Of a stretch of DNA of 47,612 nt, positions 16,415 to 26,733 are shown piece after piece. Positions within the stretch are counted from its first letter, which is position 1. Every line of letters begins with the position of its first letter. Both the position numbers and the translations under genes were made by a program. The notes under the pieces were generated by a model. It was not told the DNA's origin, ran no database searches, and worked only from the letters and a program-made list of their open reading frames with translations. Origin of the DNA: Myxococcales bacterium (GTDB lineage: Bacteria; Myxococcota_A; Polyangia; Palsa-1104). The stretch is from the NCBI GenBank assembly GCA_003170275.1, contig PNAM01000080.1, forward strand, positions 1 through 47,612, given 5' to 3'.

Positions 16415-18106
16415 ATGGACCCTACTTCCACATTGACCGATGGATCGGCGTATGCTAGTAACTCTAACATGAGTCACGGTTACCCACGGGTGGCGTATTT
16501 CTGCATGGAATTCGGGCTTTCCGAGACGCTGACCATCTATTCGGGTGGCCTCGGCGTGCTCGCCGGCGACTTCCTCCGCTCCGCGCGGGCGCTCGGCGTT
16601 CCGCTGGTGGGCGTGGGCATCGCGTGGGACGAGGGCTACACCGTGCAGCGCATCGGCGCCGACGGCCTTCCGGAAGATCTCCCGGTGAAGCTCGACCGCA
16701 GCCTGCTCGAGACCGAACAGGCGACCGTCTCGGTGACCATCGCCGGGCGCGAGGTGCCGCTGCAGATCCATCGCGTCGATCGTTTCAACAACGCGCCGCT
16801 GTATCTGCTGGAGCCGCGCGAGGCGCGCGATCGCTGGATCACGCGGCGGCTGTACGGCGGCGGGCCCGACGATCGCGTGGCGCAGGAGATCGTGCTGGGC
16901 GTGGGCGGGGTGCGCGCGCTCGCGGCGCTGGGCGTTCAAACCGACCTGTATCACTTCAACGAAGGACACGCGGTGTTCGCGGGACTCGAGCTGATCCGGC
17001 GCAAGCGCGGGCGCGGCGTGAGCTTCGACAGGGCGTGGAAGCAGGTGCGCCAGCAGATCGTGTTCACCACCCACACGCCCGTCGATGCGGGCAACGAGAA
17101 GCACGAGCTCGAGGTGCTGCGGCGCATGGGCGCCAAGCAGGGCTTCACGCAGCACGAGCTCGAGCGCATCGGAGGGCGGCCGTTCAACATGACGGTCGCG
17201 GGGCTGCGGCTGTCGCTGCGCGCCAACGCGGTCGCCGAGCTGCACGGCGACACCGCGCGCAAGATGTGGAGCCACGTGGGCGACGCGGCGCCGATCGGCG
17301 CGATCACCAACGGTGTCGACCACCGGGTGTGGCAGGACGCGCGCGTGCGCGACGGCGCGAACGACGACGCGACGCTCGAGGACGCGCGCCAGGGTTGCAA
17401 GCGGGATCTGTTGATCGAGGTCGAGCTGCGCACCGGCGTGCGGCTCGATCCGGACCAGCTGGTGATCGGGTTTGCCCGCCGCGCCACCGCGTACAAGCGC
17501 GCCACGCTGCTGTTCCACGATCGGCCGCGCGCCGAGGCGCTGCTGGCGTCGGGCAAGGTGCAGCTGATCTTCGCCGGCAAGAACCACCCGAAGGACGCCG
17601 GCGGGCGCGCGCTGGTCGCGGAGCTGGTGGCGCTGGCCACGCGATATCCCAAACAGGTGGTGTTCCTGGCCGACTACGATCTCAAGCTCGGGCGCATGCT
17701 GACGCGCGGCTGCGACGTGTGGCTCAACACGCCGCGCCGGCCGCTCGAGGCGTGCGGCACGTCGGGGATGAAGGCAGCGATGAACGGCGTGCTCAACGTG
17801 TCGATCCTCGACGGCTGGTGGGTCGAGGGCTGCACCGACGGCGTGACCGGCTGGCAGATCGGCGAGGAGCAGTCGTACCCCAGCGACGAGGCGGCGGACG
17901 CGGCTGATGCCGGCGCGCTGCACCAACTGCTCGAGCGCGAGGTGTTGCCGGCGTACTACGACGACCGGCCGCGCTGGCGGCAGATGATGCGCGCGTCGAT
18001 TGACATGGCGCTGACGCGCTTCTCGTCGGATCGCATGGTGCGCGAGTACTACGCGACGCTGTACACGCGCGAAGAGCCGGCGCGACGGGCCGCGGTCGGC
18101 GGCTGA
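16415..18106 (+). CDS. Alpha-glucan (glycogen-type) phosphorylase, short family
   Basis: The enzyme releases glucose-1-phosphate from alpha-1,4-glucans. PRVAYFCMEFGLSETLTIYSGGLG is split over the conserved N-terminus, HFNEGHAVF and TTHTPVDAGNE follow, and KRATLLFHD and GKNHPKD lie later. GTSGMKAAMNG holds the Lys that binds pyridoxal phosphate. The length (563 residues from 16,415, or 545 from the ATG at 16,469, where the conserved region starts sooner) fits the short bacterial alpha-glucan phosphorylase family rather than 800-residue GlgP. Neither start has a good ribosome site. It is followed after 18 bp by a zinc-ribbon protein. Confidence 0.92.
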   Translation: MDPTSTLTDGSAYASNSNMSHGYPRVAYFCMEFGLSETLTIYSGGLGVLAGDFLRSARALGVPLVGVGIAWDEGYTVQRIGADGLPEDLPVKLDRSLLETEQATVSVTIAGREVPLQIHRVDRFNNAPLYLLEPREARDRWITRRLYGGGPDDRVAQEIVLGVGGVRALAALGVQTDLYHFNEGHAVFAGLELIRRKRGRGVSFDRAWKQVRQQIVFTTHTPVDAGNEKHELEVLRRMGAKQGFTQHELERIGGRPFNMTVAGLRLSLRANAVAELHGDTARKMWSHVGDAAPIGAITNGVDHRVWQDARVRDGANDDATLEDARQGCKRDLLIEVELRTGVRLDPDQLVIGFARRATAYKRATLLFHDRPRAEALLASGKVQLIFAGKNHPKDAGGRALVAELVALATRYPKQVVFLADYDLKLGRMLTRGCDVWLNTPRRPLEACGTSGMKAAMNGVLNVSILDGWWVEGCTDGVTGWQIGEEQSYPSDEAADAADAGALHQLLEREVLPAYYDDRPRWRQMMRASIDMALTRFSSDRMVREYYATLYTREEPARRAAVGG

Positions 18107-18124
18107 ACGCGCTAAGATGGCGGG

Positions 18125-18445
18125 GTGAGCGCCAAGAAACGTCCGCGCGGCGAGCGACGGATGCGCGAGCGGGCCACGCGCAAGCTGGTGCTCGACAAGC
18201 AGCGGCTGGCGGCGCTCGAGCCGGGCGGCGCGGCGGATCGACCGATCGAGGTGAGCTCGTCCGCGGTGATCCCGGTGCGCGCCCGATCGCAGCGCTGCCC
18301 GTTGTGCGGCGGATCGCTGCTGCTCGACGAGGAGACCGCGACGATGATCGACGGCAAGAGCCTGCGCACCGCGCACCTCACCTGCCAACAATGTGGCGTA
18401 CGGCGCGAGCTGTGGTTCCGCATCGGCTCGCCCTTGCCGAACTAG
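18125..18445 (+). CDS. Small zinc-ribbon protein
   Basis: The 106-residue protein has a basic N-terminus (MSAKKRPRGERRMRERATRK) and a C-terminal zinc ribbon made of CPLCGGSLLLDE and CQQCGVRRELWFRI. It starts at a GTG 18 bp after the phosphorylase gene and is probably co-transcribed. A zinc-bound nucleic-acid- or protein-binding role is likely; the target is unknown. The gene ends 3 bp from the stop of the kinase gene on the opposite strand. Confidence 0.65.
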   Translation: MSAKKRPRGERRMRERATRKLVLDKQRLAALEPGGAADRPIEVSSSAVIPVRARSQRCPLCGGSLLLDEETATMIDGKSLRTAHLTCQQCGVRRELWFRIGSPLPN

Positions 18446-18448
18446 CCC

Positions 18449-22264
<3,816 letters not shown>

Positions 22265-22305
22265 CTTATCAGTGAACCGCGCGGACGCTCGCGATGAGGA
22301 AGCGC

Positions 22306-22334
22306 TTGACCCAAAAAGGACGCGGCGTTAGAAG
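22306..22334 (+). promoter_or_regulatory. Promoter of tRNA-Gly
   Basis: TTGACC (22,306-22,311) and TAGAAG (22,329-22,334) are separated by 17 bp. The expected transcription start, about 7 bp downstream, would lie some 10 bp ahead of the tRNA. No other promoter of this quality is seen before the tRNA. Confidence 0.55.
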
Positions 22335-22350
22335 AGTTGTCGTTCTACTC

Positions 22351-22423
22351 GCGGGCGTAACTCAGCTGGTAGAGTACCTGCTTCCCAAGCAGGTTGTCGT
22401 CGGTTCGAACCCGATCGCCCGCT
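22351..22423 (+). tRNA. tRNA-Gly(CCC)
   Basis: The 73-nt gene folds as a full cloverleaf. Acceptor strands GCGGGCG and CGCCCGC pair, the D stem is ACTC/GAGT, the anticodon stem CCTGC/GCAGG encloses TTCCCAA (anticodon CCC), and the T loop is TTCGAAC. The CCA end is not encoded (CTA follows the acceptor). It reads the glycine codon GGG, used in GC-rich genomes. An integrase gene ends 85 bp downstream, so the 3' part of the tRNA is the likely integration site of the adjoining element. Confidence 0.96.
22385..22423. other. Putative attachment site (left junction) of the integrated element
   Basis: The 3' half of the tRNA gene is the usual target of tyrosine recombinases, and one is encoded immediately downstream, reading toward it. 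The element would restore the tRNA 3' end at this junction. No second copy of the T-arm/acceptor sequence (for example TTCGAACCCGATCGCCC) is visible to the right in this window, so the other junction is presumably beyond position 47,612. The exact core cannot be set from one end. Confidence 0.45.
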
Positions 22424-22507
22424 CTAAATCACTCAGCTTTTCGACGGTCCTTCCCGCTCATCCCGGTTTGTCCCCACGATTGTCCTCACGAAACCGGCCC
22501 GACCATT

Positions 22508-23581
22508 CTACCGCCGCCCTCCCTGGATCACGGCCAGTGCTCGGTCCTGCTGCGCGTCGGCCATCGCCTCCGGCTGCGCGTAGTGCCGCATTGTCGTCCT
22601 CACGTCCTCGTGCCCGAGCGCGTCCGCGACCGCCTGAGAAGCCTGGCCGACTCGCATCGCCAGCGTCGCCCAAGTCCCGCGCAACCCATGCGGACACACG
22701 CGCGGCACTTTCGCCGCATCGCACACCCGCCTGACTGCGAAGTAGAGCCACGCCCTGGTGTGCTCACCGTCATCTCCCGTTGGAAACAGGACGTCGCGCG
22801 GACCACGGTCCTCCACCACTTCGAGAAGTCGAGACCGCAACACCTCAGGAATGCCGACAATGCGATTCGACTTGCGAGTCTTACCGTTCTCAATTCGCAG
22901 CACGGTGCCGTCGAGATCGAGGTCACGCACGCACCGCTTCCAGACTTCGGACTGACGTAGGCCCATGAGCAGGAGCATATCGGCCGCGAGCGCGCCGAGG
23001 TCGCCCTGATCAGCCATGCGAAGCGCCGTCAGGTGAAACTTCCGCGCCTCGTCGCCGGTGAGCTGATCTTTGCCCGTCGAACGCTGACCCTCCCCCTTCA
23101 CACCGTCGAGCGGATTCAAGGGCAGAAGCCCCTGCTCGACACACCATGCAGCGAAGGTCTTGGCGTTGCCAAGCGCGTTGCGGTGGTAATCGACGCTGCG
23201 CCCTTCACGAAACGAAGCATATATCTGCTTCGCCCGCTCCGGCTTGAGCCGCGCGAGCTTCGTATCCTTCACCAGCTCGAAGAACAGACGGATGCGCCGC
23301 ATCGTTTCCGTCCTGCTGGTCTCCTTGATCGCTCGCTCGGTCAAGTGCTCCTCGTACTCGTCGAGTGCTTCGCGGACCGTGCGGCCGGTCAGTCGACCGA
23401 ACCGCTGCTCGTTCATTTTCTTCCAGGCCGTCGCTTCCTCGATGCTTCCAAAATATCGATCAACGCGTCGGCCTGCTCCTGCATCTGCTCCGGGGTCCAC
23501 CGTCGTGACCTTCCAGTAACCTTTTGCCTCGAGCCAGTATGGCCCGAGCACGCGGGGTTGTTCGTCTCGCCTTCTGGGCAT
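22508..23581 (-). CDS. Tyrosine recombinase (site-specific integrase)
   Basis: The 357-residue integrase has an N-terminal arm-binding-like domain (YFGSIEEATAWKKMNEQRFG), a core-binding domain (EYEEHLTERAIKETS) and a catalytic domain. The active-site residues are Arg in LLLMGLRQSEV, HGLRGTWAT (HxxR), His in GHEDVRTTMRHY and the nucleophile Tyr in RHYAQPEA. It recombines the element into tRNA-Gly, 85 bp away. The start is well supported: ATG at 23,581 is preceded by AAGGAGGAGGC. The first 169 bp overlap another open frame in the same direction (see the gene at 23,413). Confidence 0.95.
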   Translation of the reverse strand: MPRRRDEQPRVLGPYWLEAKGYWKVTTVDPGADAGAGRRVDRYFGSIEEATAWKKMNEQRFGRLTGRTVREALDEYEEHLTERAIKETSRTETMRRIRLFFELVKDTKLARLKPERAKQIYASFREGRSVDYHRNALGNAKTFAAWCVEQGLLPLNPLDGVKGEGQRSTGKDQLTGDEARKFHLTALRMADQGDLGALAADMLLLMGLRQSEVWKRCVRDLDLDGTVLRIENGKTRKSNRIVGIPEVLRSRLLEVVEDRGPRDVLFPTGDDGEHTRAWLYFAVRRVCDAAKVPRVCPHGLRGTWATLAMRVGQASQAVADALGHEDVRTTMRHYAQPEAMADAQQDRALAVIQGGRR

Positions 23582-23721
23582 GCCTCCTCCTTTCGAGCGC
23601 CCGGCGAGACTGCTGTGTCATGCCCGAGCGATCGTAGCACATCGATTGCGCCGTCGCGGACGGCGCGCTTGATCAGCGCTTCAAGCTCGTCGGCGGTGAG
23701 GACGATGCGGCGACGGGCCAT
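23413..23721 (-). CDS. Possible small basic protein overlapping the integrase start
   Basis: The frame codes for 102 residues starting MARRRIVLTADELEALIK, with RAVRDGAIDVLRSLG next and a basic end, RWTPEQMQEQADALIDILEA followed by KRRPGRK. The two ends look protein-like. However, its last 169 bp are shared with the integrase N-terminus in another frame and no ribosome site is seen before its ATG. It could be a true overlapping gene, for example a small DNA-binding protein translated with the integrase, or a conserved leader. Function unknown. Confidence 0.4.
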   Translation of the reverse strand: MARRRIVLTADELEALIKRAVRDGAIDVLRSLGHDTAVSPGARKEEACPEGETNNPACSGHTGSRQKVTGRSRRWTPEQMQEQADALIDILEASRKRRPGRK

Positions 23722-23924
23722 CGCTAGCCCGGTCCCCGATCGCACCACCCGCTGAACCGAGCGGCACGAGCACCACTTTTGACCGGCCCGTCAGATTCCT
23801 CGAACCGACGCACGTCTCCTCCGCACGTCGCTGGGCGGCAAGATCGCCCGCGGCGCGTCGAAGGAGTTCACTGGTGGTCGGGCCCTCCATTGGGAGGACC
23901 GTCTGGTGGATGGCCGGTCTGCAC

Positions 23925-23948
23925 GCCCGCCGGTTTTTGCCGGCGGGC
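23925..23948 (-). terminator. GC-rich hairpin after the leftward small-protein operon
   Basis: A perfect 9-bp stem, GCCCGCCGG/CCGGCGGGC, with a 6-nt loop lies 50 bp past the stop of the gene at 23,998. There is no U run on either strand, so it may be a weak or factor-assisted terminator, or only an RNA structure. About 250 bp around it (23,750-23,997) hold no convincing gene. Confidence 0.4.
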
Positions 23949-23997
23949 CCGGCGCGCTGTCGATCCAGGTGTTACAGACAGCGCAAGATGGTCACAG

Positions 23998-24291
23998 CTA
24001 CTTCGACTTCGCCTCCGACTCCTCGGGTCCCTTTTGCAGCTCCGCCTCGAAGCCGGCCCGCGATAGCAGCTCCATCAGGGTCGTGCCCATCCCCGAAGCA
24101 AGCCCTTGCAGAAAGCCAGCCGCACCACCAGCCCCGAAGTGCGCATCGGGAGGCAGGTCGCTCCGAAGATCGCCGATGGCCAACTCGTCGATGAACTGGT
24201 ACAGCGTCGGCGGCACGTTGTCGGATTGCACGTAGATGTCGCGGAGCAGATCAATTTCCTCTGCAATGTTATCGATTACGTCTTGCGTCAT
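23998..24291 (-). CDS. Small protein of a three-copy family (copy A)
   Basis: The 97-residue protein has the core VPPTLYQFIDELAIGDL, then SDLPPDAHFGAGGAAGFLQG and TTLMELLSRAG. The same layout, in the same order, is found at 24,682 and 43,980 in this element, so these are paralogues: a helical N-terminus, the (V/A)PxTLxxF core, a Gly-rich middle and a final helix. No catalytic residues or known domain are recognised. Its start overlaps the stop of the gene before it (ATGA), and it ends the leftward operon that begins with the excisionase-like gene. Confidence 0.75.
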   Translation of the reverse strand: MTQDVIDNIAEEIDLLRDIYVQSDNVPPTLYQFIDELAIGDLRSDLPPDAHFGAGGAAGFLQGLASGMGTTLMELLSRAGFEAELQKGPEESEAKSK

Positions 24292-24656
24292 GTTCTCTCC
24301 GTCGAAGATTTTGCAAGTCTGCTCATCGTCTCGAGGTCCAGCACAGCGGCCTCGACATCGGTCGCCGGGCCCTCGGGCAACGCCGGCGGAGGCATGGTCT
24401 GCGGCGGCTCGGCGGTCAGCTCGTCCAGCGACCTGACGTAGAAGGCGTCGTGCCCGACGTGGAACCAGTCCTCATCGGGGGCGACGTCGAAACGCTCGCG
24501 AAGCCAAACTTCGTCGTGGATCAAGCTCGCGGCCATCGACCACGCCTCCTGGTCGGACTGGGCCGCAACAATCAGATGGAATGGGTGGGCCTGCCCCATG
24601 CCCAGGTCTAGGGATGCGGCCAGCACCAGGTATTTCTTCCTGGTTGGGGTCGTCAT
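24288..24656 (-). CDS. Protein of unknown function in the excision-side operon
   Basis: The 122-residue product starts MTTPTRKKYLVLAASLDLG and contains PFHLIVAAQSDQEAWSMAASL and DEVWLRERFDVAPDEDWFHV, an alpha/beta pattern that looks like a complete small domain, with an acidic Pro-rich tail. ATG at 24,656 has GGAGG 7 bp upstream; a longer form from 24,698 would lack it. It lies between copies B and A of the small-protein family, 25 bp after B and overlapping A by 4 bp, so all are co-expressed. Function unknown. Confidence 0.65.
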   Translation of the reverse strand: MTTPTRKKYLVLAASLDLGMGQAHPFHLIVAAQSDQEAWSMAASLIHDEVWLRERFDVAPDEDWFHVGHDAFYVRSLDELTAEPPQTMPPPALPEGPATDVEAAVLDLETMSRLAKSSTERT

Positions 24657-24681
24657 GGTTGTCCTCCGCAGAGCTGTAGGT

Positions 24682-25020
24682 TCAGCGTCCACGCTCATGC
24701 TCCTCTTGCGGGGACGCTTTCGGCAAATCGGCAGCGCTCGGCGCTTTCACTTCATTGGACAACTCTTCCAAGCGCCGGAGCAGCGCGGTGGGCGTGATCC
24801 CGAGGCTCTCGGATGTTGCGTCGAGGAAGCCGACCGCGAGTCCCGCGTCGAATCGCGCATCGGGCGGGACGTTGGCCATGAGTTCACCACAGCACAAGTC
24901 GCCGATGAACTCGCTCAACGTGGCGGGGGCGCCGGTGGTCTGCTTGCGGATCTGGTCGAGCGCGTCTAGGTGCCCGAGGAGGGTCTCGCGAATGCTGCGC
25001 GAGTGGGATTCATAGTCCAT
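24682..25020 (-). CDS. Small protein of a three-copy family (copy B)
   Basis: The 112-residue protein has APATLSEFIGDLCCGEL, NVPPDARFDAGLAVGFLDA and a LGITPTALLRRLEELS helix, aligning along its length with copies A (23,998) and C (43,980). The tail is charged. ATG at 25,020 has AAGGA about 8 bp upstream. The start overlaps the end of the excisionase-like gene by 11 bp. The PPDA(R/H)F motif is shared with A but replaced in C. Function unknown. Confidence 0.75.
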   Translation of the reverse strand: MDYESHSRSIRETLLGHLDALDQIRKQTTGAPATLSEFIGDLCCGELMANVPPDARFDAGLAVGFLDATSESLGITPTALLRRLEELSNEVKAPSAADLPKASPQEEHERGR

Positions 25021-25393
25021 GGTCTGATCCTTTCTTGAGCCGGCGAGAGGCGTGAACCGGAGTTTTGGCGGGCGTCTCTGGACCATCGCTGGATAGTGGC
25101 GGCCCAATGCAACCAGCGAGGAAGTTGTCGAGATCCTCTCGGCGCCACATCAGTGGGCCACCGCCGCCGCGACGACCAACCGGCTTGACCTTGCCGTCGA
25201 GCTTCGCCTTCCTTAATCCGCTCGTTCCCCTATAGCCGCAGTAAGCCGCTGCTTCGCGGGTCGGCAGTAGTTCGCGTTCTGCGCTGAGTGCACCATGTCG
25301 CAAGCGGGGTCGGCGACGCGATGGACGTGTCGGCTCGAAACGGCTAGTGTCGGGGCGAAACTCGGAGCAGCTCACCTCTTCATACGGCCACAA
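25010..25393 (-). CDS. Excisionase-like helix-turn-helix protein
   Basis: The core reads LLPTREAAAYCGYRGTSGLR, then KVKPVGRRGGGGPLMWRREDLDNFL. This is the MerR/excisionase-type pattern: an HTH that selects a DNA site, a wing with Gly/Arg, then W-x-x-x-D-L-D. Such proteins near an integrase usually direct excision or act as repressors. The start is not settled: TTG at 25,393, GTG at 25,375 or TTG at 25,303 are all in frame, none with a clear ribosome site, and only the part after about residue 35 is protein-like. It heads the leftward operon and is divergent from the 280-residue gene. Confidence 0.7.
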   Translation of the reverse strand: MWPYEEVSCSEFRPDTSRFEPTRPSRRRPRLRHGALSAERELLPTREAAAYCGYRGTSGLRKAKLDGKVKPVGRRGGGGPLMWRREDLDNFLAGCIGPPLSSDGPETPAKTPVHASRRLKKGSDHGL

Positions 25394-25447
25394 ATCGGCG
25401 AGCGTGAGCGGAACTCCAACGGGGCCGTTCGAGGGCGCTTCGCAACG

Positions 25448-26290
25448 ATGACCAGCCAGGATCTAGAACTACAGAGTCGATACAAGAGCCATAGAGAACG
25501 GCTCCTTCGCCTCGTCAAGAAGTTCGAGATGGAGCGGAAGCGGTTGGAAGACGCGTTCCTTGCAGAAGTCCGGGCCTATAGCCCGCTGCAGGACCCAAGC
25601 GAACACCCTGAGCGGTACAAGAAGTGGCGCGCGGCTCCACCGAAGCTACGAGCTGCGTTCAAGCCGCTCTCGGCGGGCATGAGCCAGGAGCAGCGGGAAT
25701 TCCGTAGGCGTGAGTATCTCGCCCACCTGATCAATCGAAGCGAAGAGGCGGTTTCGTTCCAAAGGAAGTGGCTTGTTCTCCTCCACCCAGCCCCGGCCCC
25801 ACCGCTCGCCCTCACATTCTCCGACGACTTCTTCGTCGAGACGACGGCCAAGCTCAGCGAGCGACACCATCTGATCGGGCGAGTCCACCCGTCGCGATTG
25901 CTTATCGTCGATGAAGCCGCGGGTCAAAACGCGGTGTTGGATGAATTGAAGAAGTGTCTGAAGAAGCGGGTCAAGGGGGAGGTGTCAAGGCTACCGAGCG
26001 ATCCCCCGTTCGACATCGACCGCACCGATGGGCGCGACCCAGTAGCAGAGGATCTCATCATCGTCCGCCTTTGCGCAAATCAGGCGCAACCGCCACAGCA
26101 CCTCCCGCAGAGCGTCGCGGCGGAGGCGTATCCGAACTTGGCCCAGCGGGTAGGCTATTCGCCCGGTGAATCCAGAATCCCCAACAAGAAGCAAGGGACA
26201 CCGGACGCCAAACACTGGAGCCGGATCTTGAAAGCCGTCGGAAAACGATGGCCGAAGTTGAGGCGCGTCATCGGCCCGTTCGAGAAGTAG
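25448..26290 (+). CDS. Protein of unknown function
   Basis: The 280-residue protein begins MTSQDLELQSRYKSHRERLL with a long charged helical N-terminus, probably coiled coil (RLVKKFEMERKRLEDAFLAE). The middle has FSDDFFVETTAKLSERHHL and a segment HPSRLLIVDEAAGQNAVLDE. The C-terminus is basic with RILKAVGKRWPKLRRVIGPF. No domain is recognised. It is divergent from the excisionase-like gene and sits 158 bp before the replication operon, separated from it by two palindromes, so it is probably a separate transcript. Function unknown. Confidence 0.65.
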   Translation: MTSQDLELQSRYKSHRERLLRLVKKFEMERKRLEDAFLAEVRAYSPLQDPSEHPERYKKWRAAPPKLRAAFKPLSAGMSQEQREFRRREYLAHLINRSEEAVSFQRKWLVLLHPAPAPPLALTFSDDFFVETTAKLSERHHLIGRVHPSRLLIVDEAAGQNAVLDELKKCLKKRVKGEVSRLPSDPPFDIDRTDGRDPVAEDLIIVRLCANQAQPPQHLPQSVAAEAYPNLAQRVGYSPGESRIPNKKQGTPDAKHWSRILKAVGKRWPKLRRVIGPFEK

Positions 26291-26340
26291 ATCGCAAGCA
26301 ACTCGCGGGAGGCATCACGAAACGCCCCTGAACGGGTCCG

Positions 26341-26363
26341 CTCGAGTTCGCTCCGAACTCGAG
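26341..26363 (+). promoter_or_regulatory. Perfect 23-bp palindrome upstream of the replication operon
   Basis: CTCGAGTTCG and CGAACTCGAG are perfect 10-bp arms around CTC. A good -10 candidate, TAAAAT, lies at 26,384-26,389, and the palindrome covers the place where its -35 would be, which suits an operator. It could also be a hairpin terminator of the 280-residue gene (stop at 26,290), but no U run follows. Confidence 0.55.
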
Positions 26364-26383
26364 TGGAGTCGCGCTCACCCCCC

Positions 26384-26432
26384 TAAAATTGAATTCGCGA
26401 TACGGCCACTTTTGCAGGGCGACCGTACCGCG
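26384..26432 (+). promoter_or_regulatory. -10 candidate and second inverted repeat in the leader of the replication operon
   Basis: TAAAAT at 26,384-26,389 resembles a -10 box. It is followed by an inverted repeat with 10-nt arms, CGCGATACGG (26,396-26,405) and CCGTACCGCG (26,423-26,432), matching at nine of ten positions over a 17-nt spacer. Transcription from the -10 would begin about where the left arm starts, so the arms could fold in the mRNA just ahead of the ribosome site (AAAGGGG) of the 94-residue gene. Confidence 0.45.
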
Positions 26433-26448
26433 AAAGGGGTCAGTTACA

Positions 26449-26733
26449 ATGGTCAAGATAGTCGACGGATCACCTTCGGTCAACGCGCTTCTTGCCGCCG
26501 GTGCCCGGCGCGATGCGACCGACAGCACGACATCTTCGGAGCACCACGTCATCGATGAAATTCTCGTCGCAATGGTTCGGTCCGAGAGCATCTTGATCCA
26601 ACACAGCCCCGGAACGATAAGCCTCGACCTGCTACGGCTCGTTTGGGCTCACGTCGGTTTCGTGATTTCCGCGCTCGAGAGGCACGGCGCGTTTGATGAA
26701 TCCCCGGTCGCGAGTCCGCTCGGGCGCCAATAA
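26449..26733 (+). CDS. Small protein at the head of the replication operon
   Basis: The 94-residue protein begins MVKIVDGSPSVNALLAAGAR and ends with helices IDEILVAMVRSESILIQ and LDLLRLVWAHVGFVISALER. No domain is recognised. ATG at 26,449 follows AAAGGGG by about 9 bp. Its TAA overlaps the ATG of the primase-helicase by one base (TAATG), so translation is coupled. A helper or regulator of replication is possible from position alone. Confidence 0.6.
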   Translation: MVKIVDGSPSVNALLAAGARRDATDSTTSSEHHVIDEILVAMVRSESILIQHSPGTISLDLLRLVWAHVGFVISALERHGAFDESPVASPLGRQ

